Below are positions 32,596-44,758 of a DNA stretch of 64,000 bases, in pieces (positions within the stretch are counted from its first letter, which is position 1; every line of letters starts with the position of its first letter). The translations under genes were made by a program, and so were the position numbers. This stretch comes from Linanthus parryae (taxonomy: Eukaryota > Streptophyta > Magnoliopsida > Ericales > Polemoniaceae): the NCBI GenBank assembly GCA_023055425.1, contig JALGPY010000008.1, positions 24,215,359 to 24,279,358 on the forward strand, given 5' to 3'. The notes beneath the pieces were generated by a model. It saw nothing but the letters and a program-made list of their open reading frames with translations. It searched no databases and had not been told where the DNA came from.

Positions 32596-34711
32596 TCAAA
32601 CAAAATTTCATTAAACCAACTACTCAATGTCAGATCTTACAATTTTCAAAAACTCTTTAGAAACAAAAGCAAAATTGTTACTAACTTTTCCTAACAAACT
32701 AACCAGAGTATCTGCAGCTCTATTACATTTTCTTGGGATCCATTTGAATTTGCACCTTAAGTCCTGAGCTTCCAGATGAATATCTCTCACCATGCCTTCA
32801 ATCTCTCAGCACCCGCTTCTACCATTTAAACAGTCCACCAAATGTTTGTTGTCTGATTCAAACAACACATTTCTGAAATTTAAACCACTCACCTTCCAGA
32901 CAGCCAATCTGAGAGCTAGTGATTCTGCTATTATTGCTGAAGCAGCCTTCTCAAAAGCCCACCCATATTTCAGCACCTCCCCTTTATCAGTTCTTAGAAC
33001 CCATCCCAAAATTGCTTTGTGACTATCTTGCATCTACATTACAGTTCAAAAAGTCTGGAGGAGGATGCCATTTGACATTTTTAGGAAGACCTTGTCTTTT
33101 TTGCTTCTTGCTTCTCCCCTAACTGGGTATGTAATTTCAAGCTCTTCATATCTAAAAGTTGTGCTTCACATTTCTTCACAATAATAACTGGATTTAATGC
33201 TATTTTCTCAAACAAAATATATTCCTTCCCATCCAAATGTTCCAAAGAGCCAGAATACTCATAATCACTCTTTGATGTGGCAATTCACCTTCTTCACTTT
33301 TATTCACAATTTCTTGCAACCAAAATTTGATATTTCCTATACCTCTGCATTGTTCTGGATTCAAAATCCCCAGAGCAAACCAAATTGGTTTAGTCCAATC
33401 ACAATGAAAAAAGCAATGTTCCATGGTCTCTTTTTCCAAATTGCATAAACCACATATATCACTTTGAGCACACTTTCTTCTAACCAAATTGGTCTTGACA
33501 ACCAAAGCATCATGACTTACTCTCCACCAAAAAAGTTTAATCTTGGGAGAAATCTCATAATTCCATAGCAGTTTCCAATAAGTATCTGAGAATTTGAAAG
33601 AAGAGGAGGGTTTAGAGATACCTTGTATCTTAGATTTCTTGTTTTCCTCAATCCATTTTGCAGCTACTTGCATTGCAGATTTTACAGAGAATAAACCTGA
33701 ATTATCTATAGGCCACACCACCTTATCACTTGATCTTTCCAACTTAGGGGAATTTGTAGAATAGCATCTGCAGTCTCTTCATCAAATTTGCTTTTAACCA
33801 AAGAGACATTCCATTTCTTTGAATCTTGACTAATTAACTCAGACACCTTGCTTTCTGCAGAGAAATTGGCATTATTTGAGACTTTGAAATTTGGCAGAGT
33901 TGGAATCCAAGCCTGATTTAGCACACTGATATTGTCTCCTTTGCCAACAACCCAAATAGCTCATTTTTCAAACACTTTCTACCTGCAAGAATACTTCTCC
34001 ACACCCAAGCTGGATTATTGCCTAACTTTGCTTTCAGAAAATCTGTAGAACTGTAGTGTTTAGCTTTCAAAATCTTGGCCATAAGAGATTCTGGATTCTT
34101 GATTAATCTCCAGATTTGTTTTGCTAAAAGAGACAGATTGAAGGCTCTCACATTTCTGAATCCAATACCTCCTTTGACTTTCTTCTGAGCAACTTTATCC
34201 CAACTCACCCAGCTCAACTTTGCATCTATTATTAACCTTGAAAAATCAAAAGATTTAATGCTTCTTCCCAAATTCCATTTGAGAAGTAATAGAACCTGGT
34301 TTGAAACCAACCAAGGAGATTTCTGGAGAATACGTTCATAATCTTCAGTATCGGAGAAACAAAAAGTGAAAAGATTACCTCCCTGAATATCAACATCCAC
34401 TTTGCCTTTCAAATCCCACACTCCATTAACTATGATCTTCATCGTTGCTCTGCTCAGTCTTCTTTCGTAGAAGAGTTTTCCCACCAGAGTAGTTTCGTGT
34501 ATTTTTCTTGAAATTTCTGGATCGTCATCCAACGATAGTCTCAAATCATCTCCCATCTTAAGAGAGAACAAGAATCAAACACAAATCAAGATGATTTTGT
34601 TTGCAGAAAAAACTGTATTGAGAAAAAATACTAGATGAGGAAAATACAGCCGAGAGAAAAAACATCTCTCTTCTTACTTTCTTTCACTAGAATATGACCG
34701 CTAAAATGCAC
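32565..34711 (-). mobile_element. Internally deleted L1-type LINE with target duplication
   Basis: AGGCTGTAAGAT occurs at 32553-32564 and 34712-34723, an exact 12-bp target duplication. The poly(A) tail is the T-run 32564-32594, so the element reads on the minus strand. From 34571 a 217-codon frame starts with a DUF4283-type ORF1 domain (Y-E-R-R-L-S-R, F-S-D-T-E-D-Y-E-R-I-L). It passes without interruption into the region that normally follows reverse transcriptase (GGIGFRNVRAFNLSLLAKQIW). After frameshifts come the zf-RVT domain (33742-33200: FWWRVSHDALVVK, C-x2-C-x8-H) and an RNase H piece (33033-32806: ESDNKHLVDCLNG). Zinc knuckle, endonuclease and reverse transcriptase are missing. The complete duplication and tail show it inserted in this deleted form or was deleted afterwards. 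Confidence 0.88.
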
Positions 34712-34723
34712 AGGCTGTAAGAT

Positions 34724-34990
34724 GATATTGTTGTTTGTTGCTCATATGAACTAGAGAGAGAAATTGAGAGAGATAGAAATGATTGGACTGTAATTACAAG
34801 GGTGGGTGGGGGTGTAAAATGGACATTGACACATGTTTCTATAAAGTGCGAAGATTCAAAAAGAACGACGGAAGTGTAAGATAAAAGAAGTTCTATTGCG
34901 TATGGCTCCAGATAAGGATCCGGGAAGCGATGGTGTTACATTAGATTTTTTAAAAACTATAGTTGAAGACAACGGGGTCAAGTGTCATCA
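34724..34990. other. Unassigned intergenic segment
   Basis: Nothing recognisable beyond short purine-rich stretches. Confidence 0.4.
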
Positions 34991-35690
34991 GAACCAATCA
35001 TCGTGAAAATGAAGTGAGTTTCTCACTATTAGTTTGTTTTTTTGTCATATACATAATAAGATCAATTTGGTCGGCAAACATATTAAAGAAGTTACTCATT
35101 GATACAAATATGAGATAACTGGAATAGTCCCGTCTGCAGCTTGAGGAAAAAAATGTACAATATGTATATAGCTACTATACATAACTACTAAAAATGATAA
35201 TCTAACTCCCTGTATTATTGCATAATAGCGAGAAATCACCATTTAGTATAAATATTATAACAGCCCCCCTCAAACTAAAGTTGTCATGACAAGCAGAAAT
35301 TTGAGACCAAGTCAGGATAACGTTCAAGTGAATGAGATTTCGTTTGAATACCTGCAATCTGATCAGTCGAAGTTACGAACTCTAGAGTGCCATCACGAAG
35401 GTGATGGCGAGTAAAGTGACATTCTATCTCCATGTGTTTTGTCCTCGTATGGAGAATTTCATTGTGAGCAATCTAGATGTTACCATGGTTGTCACAAAAT
35501 ATGGTAGTAGCAGAAGAATGAGACACTCCCATATCAGCTAGTAACCATGGAAGCCAAACAAGCTCATGCGTGGCATCAACCAATGCACGATATTCAACTT
35601 TTGTGCTTGACCAAGCAACAATAGTGTGCTTAACCAAGAGATAAGTGAGTCACTGTAAATAGTCTAAAACACTGTGTTTCCCCCAGCCAT
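34991..35690 (-). mobile_element. Ty1/copia 3' end: RNase H remnant and LTR start
   Basis: On the minus strand, 35640-35280 spells a copia RNase H tail in one mostly open frame: ATHELVWLPWLLADMG, then TTIFCDNHGNIQIAHNE, then TKHMEIECHFTRHHL and DQIAGIQTKS. A polypurine tract (TTTGAGGGGGG) abuts TGTTATAATATTTATAC at 35261, the expected start of a 3' LTR, which runs toward lower coordinates for perhaps 250 bp. The LTR end and target duplication were not found. Upstream polymerase is absent, so the element is truncated. Confidence 0.82.
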
Positions 35691-36485
35691 GTGGATCTCT
35701 CAGCAGCCCGCAGCTGGCTGCCTTACGATGTTCCATGCACACCAGATCATGCCATGTCAGCATATGCGAACCCTGAGCCAGGTCCCCTCGAGCTCACAGC
35801 TCGCACGGGAACCAGAAGACTTAGTGACTTGGAGGTTGGAATAAGGCTCGTCACAGATGGTTTCCGTCCGATATGCGACCCGTGTATGCTTTGGAAGAGG
35901 CTTTGTGCGACCATATGTCTACACTTGTCCAGTATCAACGATCACGATCTTCCGAGATCATAACCACCTCACACATGGTTGTACGAATACCCGATAGCCA
36001 CGTAATCTCCCTGGGTGACCTAAACGGACTAGTATGTTTCATTCTTGCAAACTGTGCACTACTGTACAATCACATACATACGTTTTTCTAGAAGTTTCCC
36101 ACAAGTTGACCTAACGAATTTGCTAATTTTTTGTAACAAATTGAGAGCTTGAACTCATATATGAACTCAATCTCTTACTATAATCCTATAATATTATTTA
36201 ATGAAGTCAAGTTTGGTTTTTCTTGTTGAGTTTGTTTTCATTGATGATTTGCGTTTTGAGCATCGTGAATGTTCGAGTTGGTATAGTGTTCGGCTAAGAT
36301 TTGGTGTGTGTTTTTCGGGTACGGGACGGGTTTCAGGCATGAAAAGTTGGGTATGATCAGGTTCCGATTTTTCAGGGGGTAGGGTTGGGCACGCAAAATT
36401 TACCCCGAAACCCGCCCAATTGCCATCCCCAGCTACGGGCGAGACTTCATACAGTGTGTGATTTCCTTCTCCTCGGGGATGGTGA
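35691..36485. other. Unassigned segment with MITE-like words
   Basis: 35691-35963 is open on the plus strand for 90 codons but resembles nothing known, and its complement is open too. 36290-36440 contains gggtacgggacgggttt and, near the right, ccccgaaacccgcccaattgccatcccc-like text. Such words occur in plant hAT-type MITEs, but ends and target duplication were not resolved. Confidence 0.4.
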
Positions 36486-36497
36486 TGATCAGTACAG

Positions 36498-36797
36498 ATG
36501 GTGAGGACTGACCCAACCCGACATGGAGGTTCAGGTGTGGTCATCCGTGACAACGTCAACAGTTTCCTTGTCGGTTCAATGAAGCCTCTTCCGAAAACAA
36601 GATCGTCCCTAGAGGTTGAGCTAATAGCTATAGAAGAAGGACTATTGATGGCACAATTACACAACCGGAGTAACATTATTGTGGCATGTGATTCATCAGC
36701 AACTATTCAAGAGATCACTCGTGAGATTGATGATAGAGAGAGAGCCCGAGCATATTTCAGTTTGACATGGGAAGACATTGGACTGATACCTGACTGA
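36498..36797 (+). pseudogene. LINE-type RNase H domain fragment
   Basis: A 99-codon plus-strand frame carries the RVT_3-type RNase H pattern: GGSGVVIRDN, then SSLEVELIAIEEGL with the catalytic-type Glu, then VACDSS with the Asp. The first D-G motif lies just upstream in another frame (STDG near 36490). It is a fragment only, ending at 36797. Plant RNase H-like genes of this family are widespread in L1 elements; a host gene is unlikely given the missing start. Confidence 0.65.
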
Positions 36798-37290
36798 TAG
36801 TCGAGAAATGCATTATTGTGTTAAGTTCTTTCTCTAGCTACAATTTAGTTTTAGTTCCTACATAAAGTAATGCAATAAGCCATTCTCATTCATCATAAAA
36901 ATGCACAATTACAATGGATGAAATAAGCATGAAATACAATTTAATATTACACCTTTCATAATCTTGCCTACACATTTTGTACATTCCTAAGAAGAACAAA
37001 TATGCAACTATTCCTTCATTTGACGAAAGAAATCGCTTTTAAGCGGTAGAAACTGAAAATACATAAAGAAAACAACAAAACCGACAATAACAAGAAGAGC
37101 AGGAGCCTCGCCAGCGGCGAGCCCCTATGATCGACGAAACATAAATGGAGAGGATTTTTTGTTCACACGAGAGAATCTGGAGAGAGAGAGGGTTGAATGG
37201 GTGAAATGTTTTGCATAAAAGAGAACTCACTCCGTTCTTTTTTTTGAAAATAACTCTTTGTTTTTTGGGCCATTGATGCATTTCTTTTTA
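36798..37290. other. Unassigned intergenic segment
   Basis: AT-rich, no gene or repeat end recognised. A short GA-rich tract occurs at 37170-37190. Confidence 0.4.
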
Positions 37291-37314
37291 ACCAAATATA
37301 TATATTAAGAATAC

Positions 37315-37600
37315 TCAAACATTACAAAAGTCATCTGAGAGTTTTCTCTGAAACTCCAAACTACCAGGTAACCTAGCAATATCACTATCACTACCTCTAG
37401 CTTTATTTGCTAACCAATCTGCCATTACATTAGCAGTTCTTTTAACCCAATCAATACAGTTCCTCAAACTAGGAACAACATATATTAGCTCAGCTATAAT
37501 GCCTTGAACTTCCCAGAACATACCAGCTTCCCCTTTAATCATCTTCATCAATAGTTGACAATCACCTTCAAAAGACAACTCCTGTGTTCAATTCAAATTA
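37315..37600 (-). pseudogene. LINE RNase H C-terminal fragment
   Basis: On the minus strand, 37578-37315 encodes FEGDCQLLMKMIKG, then an I-D-W-V-K-R-T-A-N-V-M-A-D-W-L-A block. This is typical of the end of plant L1 RNase H domains (R-x-x-N-x-x-A-D-x-L-A). It stops at 37315. No poly(A) tail or target duplication is evident. Confidence 0.7.
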
Positions 37601-37733
37601 TGATAAAATAATGATTTTTTTGGACTTTATTTGAAATGCGAACGATTTTTTTTGAACAAGAAATGAGAACGATTTACTGGACTTAGATCCAATTTTAATG
37701 CCCAATTTTCCCTTAATATAGACCAAATTTCCC

Positions 37734-37734
<1 letters not shown>

Positions 37735-37772
<38 letters not shown>
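37735..37772. repeat. Poly(T) tract flanked by near-identical repeats
   Basis: A pure 38-bp T run. The 17-18-bp words atagaccaaatttcccg (37718-37734) and atagacccaatttccccg (37777-37794) flank it, apart from four bases (gcaa) on the right. Confidence 0.8.
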
Positions 37773-37774
<2 letters not shown>

Positions 37775-37859
37775 AAATAGACCCAATTTCCCCGTTAACA
37801 TTCCCATTTTTTAAATGTATTTATGCATTCAGCGATTTGAAGTCTCTCGTTAAAATATA

Positions 37860-38156
37860 CAGAGATTGAGTGCTTCCTCTCTTCTTCCTGGAAAATTAGG
37901 GCTTTTAACCCCCTGCTGTTCATCTTTGGCAGGCACATACACTCAGCAGGTAAACACTAAAGCTATTCATCCAGTCACTGCACATACAATCACTTCGATT
38001 CATCTTCCGAATGTACTTCTGTTATCAAGCAGCAATTGGAATTTATTAGTGTTCTCAATGTATATTTTTTCTGTAGGTGTTGTGTTGATTTCGCATATGG
38101 TCAGGCTAGGGTTACATGATTGAATTTGTGGCTTCACAATTGTGGTTATCGTTATA
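37860..38156 (+). other. GCP4 5' leader, probable 5'UTR intron
   Basis: Sequence upstream of the conserved ATG has a good donor at 37949 (cagcag|gtaaac) and a possible acceptor near 38075 (tttttctgtag). A 5'UTR intron is likely but unproved. No TATA box is obvious. The poly(T) tract lies ~90 bp upstream of the likely leader. Confidence 0.45.
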
Positions 38157-41100
38157 ATGTTGCACGAACTTCTACTTGCACTCCTGGGGTACACTGGAGA
38201 TCTCATAATTGATGAGAGGGAACAAGAGAAGTCTCTGGGAGTTAAGTTGTCTACTGAAGCCCCCATTTCTGAAGCATCCACCTTCAAGCTTGCTCCTGAT
38301 CTCTCCTTCATTCAACCCAGCGAACGGTATTCCCTATACTGAATTATCTATCATGTCCTTTATTTGGGAAGTCCGGTGGCTGCTACATGTTATATATAGT
38401 TATGTGCGTAAATATTTACAATGTTGGCTCTGTTTGGTTCTCAGTAAAATGTTTTACAATGGAAAATATTGTACGCGTAAAATATTTTGTGTGAAAAGGT
38501 TTTCTCCGCAATTATTTTCTCGTGTTTGGTTGACACTTGCCAAATCAATGGGCTGTGACGGCAGGGGCAGTGATCTGTGGTGGTGAATGTGGGTGGCGGT
38601 GATGGGTCGTGGTGGAGGTAGGTGGTAGGGGTGGTTATTGGTGGTGGAAGTGTTAGTATAAGTTGTTGTGCTCCGTCACTCTACGGACAAATGGCTTACG
38701 GATTTGAAATGTGTAAATCATTTTACATCATTTGAGAGGGAAAACATTTTACAGGAAAACATTGTACTTCCAACCAAACAGCACCAAACACCAAAACAAG
38801 GGAAAACCACCAACCAAACGGAGTCGTTGTGACATTATTTCTCGGCATACTTAGGCTGTATTGTTTTTAGGATAAGCATACAAGTCTTCCAAAATTGTTG
38901 ATTGACTGATTGGTTTCTTGTCAAGTTTCTGGAAAATGGAAAGAGATATTCGGGTTTTTAGTCTTTAAAATATGAATTTCTGAAAGCAAGAGTTATGTCT
39001 AGTTTGTTGGTTGTCCTTTAATTCGAGTAGCTAATGAAAAAATGGAGAAAGACCACTGTTCAAGTTCTGATGGATTGCTATTAACTGTGATTGCACTCCA
39101 AAAGTTTGGAGATTGAGCTATTGATTGACTGGAAAAGATATCTCTGTTTGAAACACTTCAGGAAAGAAACAAAAGATTATTATTGTGGGGCCGCTTCTCT
39201 GAGAATCACGTTTGTAGCGAATCGTCTGAGAGTTGCATTTGTGGCAATTTCCTTGGAGAAGTTGGATTAAGCACATTGTTTACAACTTGCATACTGCTAT
39301 AACTATATGTATGTCTCCGTTGTTTGATGAAGTTATAGTTGCTTTCCCAGTAAGCAGTAATGATTTGATTTAGTACTGTATATATAGTTATAGTAAATGA
39401 ACAATCAACATAGATCGATTTCTTGTTTTTAATTAGTTTCTTTCAGCTACTTCAGCACAGAATTTTGGCTGCTTCTGAGTCCATGCATTTCAGTATCGAT
39501 TTTGTGATGCTTCCTGTCATACTTTGATTCCAGAGTGATGTCTATATTTTTGGAGTTGACATGAGCTGTTTTGTACATTTTGCTTTGCGAGATCTTATAG
39601 ATTTCCAGTATGGCGAAAGGTCACTAGAAAACTTGAGAAGTTCTTCAATAACAATTAGAAAATACCATCTTTACCAATATGTTAATGGTTTCCTTCAAAA
39701 CATGTTTGTACGTGCTTATGGCTGATTAAGTTATTTCTATAACAGACCGTAAAACTTTTGCAGGGATGTTATTGAAAGGATAATTACTTTAGGGTTCTAC
39801 TACAGGGAGCTCGAACGATTTGCCTCTAAATCACGTAATTTAAGTTGGATAAGGTCTTCATACCAGTGTCCCCTGGCACGAACTGCCGAATTAGTAGAAA
39901 AGAGAAAGGAGAAACAGAGCTTATATAGGAGAGCTATTGCTAATGGTGTAGTTGAAGTGCTGTCAGTGTACAGGTCTGCTGTTCTTCAAATTGAGCAGCT
40001 GTTGTTGGCAGACTCTGTGCCTATCCTGGCTACAGTTACTAAAGGCCTCAATAAGGTTGGTTTTTAATTGTAACTCATTGTGGCTAACAGCTTCGCGGTT
40101 TTGTTGTTTCTTCCGTATCTGTCCTAGGCATGTTTTGGTTGAAGCAGATATATTATTTGGTTTGTTTCATTGTCACCTTGGCATAGTAATTGTTTAACCA
40201 GCCTTGTTTTTGTTTGTGAAAAACATTGAAGGTGAACTGGGGCAAACCCTGAAAAGAGCACATTTACTGATCACTCGTCTATAGACTGTGAAGAGTTTGT
40301 TTAGCTAACCTTAGTTGCTGAGTATGAAAACAATTCAATACAATCAATGTTCCAAACAACGTGAACATCTATGATGGCAAGTTCTTTCTGTTTCTGTTTG
40401 AGGCATAAAGTCATGAGTGCAACTGTCATATGCTACAGAAGTGAATACCTGTTGTGGAAATAGATGCAACATATTAAACCTATATGTTCATTTTGTAATG
40501 AAATTGTCACTCGAAATTTAGTGGTTTGATAATCTCAGAGTTCCTACAATTCTTTCGTAGATTGTCAAATTGTGAACGGTACTATACATTCTGTAACGTT
40601 GTATGTTTTTTGCAATCCAACAAACTTTTCAAAATATTTAACTTAAATGTTTCTCCATGGCGGAAAATCGAAGTTGAAATTGCATAGGGTGTATTGACCC
40701 GAGTTGAGTCGAGTTTGCTCAATCTTGGTTCACAATTTTTCACGAGTTCGAGCTTCTTCCGAGCGAAGAAATGGAGCTAAAGCTTGGCTCGTTTAACATT
40801 TTAACAAGTCGAGCCGAGCGCGAGCTTTTCATGACTCGTGTAGTAGATTGAATTTGGTTTTTAGTTCAAGTTTAGTTCATCTGTATTCTTGTGTACAGAA
40901 GTGCAACACTAAACTAACTAGGTTATATGGAGCTCGACATCAACTTCATTTTGATTTCATTTGTTGTTATGGTGAATTTTTCTAATATATTTAATGAGAC
41001 AATAAGCAAAATAATAAATTTTAAATATGAAAACTAATATCATTTTAACAAAAAACAAAATAGAAATAGCCCAGGATAATGACACAGTATGGCATGTGAT

Positions 41101-44100
41101 AGCATGCAAACGAGCTTCAAAAGCTCGTGAGTCAATAAATGAGTGAGTTGAGAGCCTTGGCGAGCCGAGTATTAGTATGCTCAAGTTTGGCTCATTGAAA
41201 TGTGGGCTCTAAAATCGATCTCGGGCCGCTGGGCTTATTTATATAGCAACCGAGTATGGAACTAGCTTTTTTCATGCTGAACACCGAAGCTGCTCACTAG
41301 TGGCTTTGCTCACTTGCAGCAAACCTGCCTAAATAGGGTATTGCTGGACTTCTGACTGAAAAATGTAATAAAAAATATTTTGATGGCTTAAATTTAAGAA
41401 AAATCTGAAGAAGCATACTCCTTACCGTACCAAATTCCATGGTTATCATTTCCAGGATTTTACGCTCCATGAAGTGGAATTATCTGGATTCCAGGTAAGA
41501 TAGTATCATTCCACCGTATGGAAGAAGTGGTGCCCATGCAGGAGCTTTTAATTCTGATTATTCTTTTCTGAATTCGTACCTGGAAGCTCACCCTATAAAG
41601 TTAGACACTCTTACTTAGACCCGCTCTGGCTTGAGTTCCAGCTGTTAACCCCTATACAGATACTAAAATGGCTGATTTACATTACCCACATCAAAAAGAG
41701 AAAAAAGGAAAGGAAAACTATGCTGGACTGTTTGTTTGAAGTATCTAGTTTTCCTGGGATTAGATTCTTCTTCTTCTTCAGTTACATGTCAGTGAGGACT
41801 GTTGAAGTTTCCCTTTTCTCAATCTAGACCAAGACAAATTTAATATTCATTATGATGAGGTACATCATTTATAGTTGATTCACTAAGTGCTCAAGCAAAC
41901 TAATGTGTTTCCTGATACTAAAGGCTAATATAGACCTTGCTGAAGAGCAGCTTTGAAGTCTGTAGATGATGGAGCCACGCGTTTTTATCACTTTAGTGCT
42001 CTATTATTGTTAGTTTTTATCTATGAACAATTACATGTTTGTTTATCTATTCGGTTGTAGATATTTTATTTTCTTCTTGAACTGAGATGAATTATACCAT
42101 ATTTTTTTCTTGTTTGTTAGAGATTTCAATGGCTTAATTTAACCAGATCTGTTGGTATTGTCATAAGCATGGCTTGATTTCATTGACTTCAAAGTTTGTT
42201 ATTAAAAGCATGTAGATTGTAGGAGGTTATACTGTGTCTTTTTACTTGATATGCACTGATTTCTTTTCACTATTACAGCATACTTCACAAATTTTCGCAT
42301 ACACATAGTAAGTGCTTGGGGGAGCTCACTTGTGATGTCCCTATTATTCCAGAACAATTTCGACATTTTGTTCTGATAGTTCCCTTTATGTTCTCACAAT
42401 ATGTACAAAATAATAAAAAAATCTGCGTTTCTGCTGTCTTTTCATACAAGTGCTTTGGGGGTCGGAATCAGAGATTGCGGATCCATCTCCTTACTTTTCA
42501 TCCCTTGTATAGTTATTAGATCTTGTCTAAGCTGTTGTTTACACTAAAATTATTTTTTCTTTTTCAGGAAAGTACTATCTTTGCTTTCTTTTAAGTTAGT
42601 ATTGATGATTTTTTTTCTTCCTACTAGTTCTTTGTTCTCATGCCACCTCTGCATGAGCTGATTGTAGAGGTTGAGCGGGATGGTATATGCGGAGGACGGC
42701 TTCTTAATCTCTTGCACAAGCGGTGCCATTGTGGGGTGCCTGAACTACAGGCATGCATTCAAAGGTATGATTCTTTTAATCAACTGCTGGTTGTAGATGT
42801 TTTTCGTCACCTGACATGATTGTGAAGCAGAGCTATTGGAGGCGAGGACCTTCACCGGAGCTTAGAAAAGTAACATTTGGCCATACTATATCTCACAAAT
42901 TACAATTCCCCACTAGTTACAATTTGATCCCCCTATATTTTGGTACTGCTAAATATTTCTGTATGTTTTTTTGGAGTTGGTTACCCTTGAAACTATTCTG
43001 ATCTTACGGTCACATATTTAGAATTATTCAAAAGCAGCCTCTTTCATTAAGCCTAGTTTTTCTCTGAAACCCAAACAAGCCTCGGGCGAATCTCTATTAG
43101 TACAAGCGACTTCTTCCATCTAACATGGGGGTGGGGGGGGGGGGGGGGGCTGTAACCAAGCCAACTACCTACTCTGAGCTAGCTATAGTCGTGGTCTCGT
43201 GACAAACCTATCCAGTTTACATGTCATGTTCCCTTAATAATATTAATCTGGTTGCTGTCCTTCAGATTAAAAATTATAAAGTGAGACACCACGATTGAAT
43301 TCATTATATTGTTATCGTCTTCCCGGCTTGATTTTCCTCATATAGTTATTGGGTAACTGTTAAATGTTGATGATGCTTTCTAATATAGCATGCAAATTCT
43401 TTGTCTTATATACGACATAGACAAATTGAGCTACTGGCAGAAGAAAACCTTGAGCTATAGTTGTATTGTGAACCCCCTTTGATCCTATATTATCTAGCCA
43501 AAATCTGATTGTGGAGTGGCAAACTTGGGGCGGCTTTAGCATGAATTAGACAAACCATTCCCAACAAGTGAAATAAGTTGGATTACATATTAAACTGACG
43601 GGAACGAGCTTATTTTTTATGTGTGAAATGAAGTGTGTACTTATATATATATATACATATATATACACACACATATATATATATATATATCTTAGGAGTT
43701 AAGAGAAATATTCATCCCAGGTTCTTCAAATCTCAAACAGGTGCTTGGAAGTTTAGAGAGTCTGTACTGAAAATGAGTAGCTGATAAACTTGAGATGAAT
43801 CACTATGTCGCTTGGAAGATTATAAGTGAAACGGATATCTTGTACTAAGATGTGCAAAATCTTCTGAGAACTTATGGCTACAAAGGATAAGCTATTCCTT
43901 AAAATTGTTGCAGGTGGTAAAGAGTTTTCCAAAAAGAACGCAGCTGAAAGCCTGAAACTCTATGAAATGTTTTGTTAATTTAACCTACAGAATATGATGA
44001 CAATGGAATGAAATTGTACCTTGTAGCTCATCTCGGAGTAACGAGAAAAAATGGTTTATTGAGTTTAATTTAGTGTCATCTCTAATAGACTATTGCCACA

Positions 44101-44706
44101 CTAGTACTTCAGGCTGAAAATGTATACGTCTCCTCTTTCTAGGACCTAGGCCCTTACTCCAAGAGACGAATTGCATGGCTGCACAGAAATTTATTCAAAA
44201 AAGAAAATCTTGGAAAATTCAAAATAGAGTTGCCTGTCATCCTTGCTCGTGTTAATGTGAAAGAATTATTTCACTCAGGCAGGGATTAACTTCTAACTTT
44301 GCTATGTTTTATTTGAGTCTTGTATAATCAGAATTACTCCACGTGTGAAGAAGGAAAATATGTTAGCAGCTAATTTCAGCAGACTTCATCTTTAAAATGA
44401 TTGTGATGTTATGCTTGCTTCACGCTTTTGTTGAGAAAAGTCGATCACGTTAGATGGATGCAGTGACCCTATTCGGATAGTGAGTCGCTTAATTTTTCTC
44501 AGTCATAGGTACAGTAAGAGACTAAGAGTAAGCATATAGTGTAGAAAAAGATTGTTGCGTGGTTCGTAACAGACTGTAAACTGTAGGTGTGATTGTGCTC
44601 AGGAAGTGTTTAAGAGAGTGCTTTCTATGTGGCGAGACTGTGAGGGATTTAAGAGTGGTGTTCTCTATTAGCCTCTTTATTACAACCTTCTCTTAAATGG
44701 TATTTA

Positions 44707-44758
<52 letters not shown>

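Noticed and set aside
35691..35963. 90-codon plus-strand frame next to the copia remnant
   Set aside because: The complement is also open, composition is ordinary, and there is no recognisable domain or gene context.
42316..43001. Short plus-strand frames inside GCP4 introns 2 and 3
   Set aside because: They lie in introns defined by conserved flanking exons and match nothing; partial overlap with exon 3 only.
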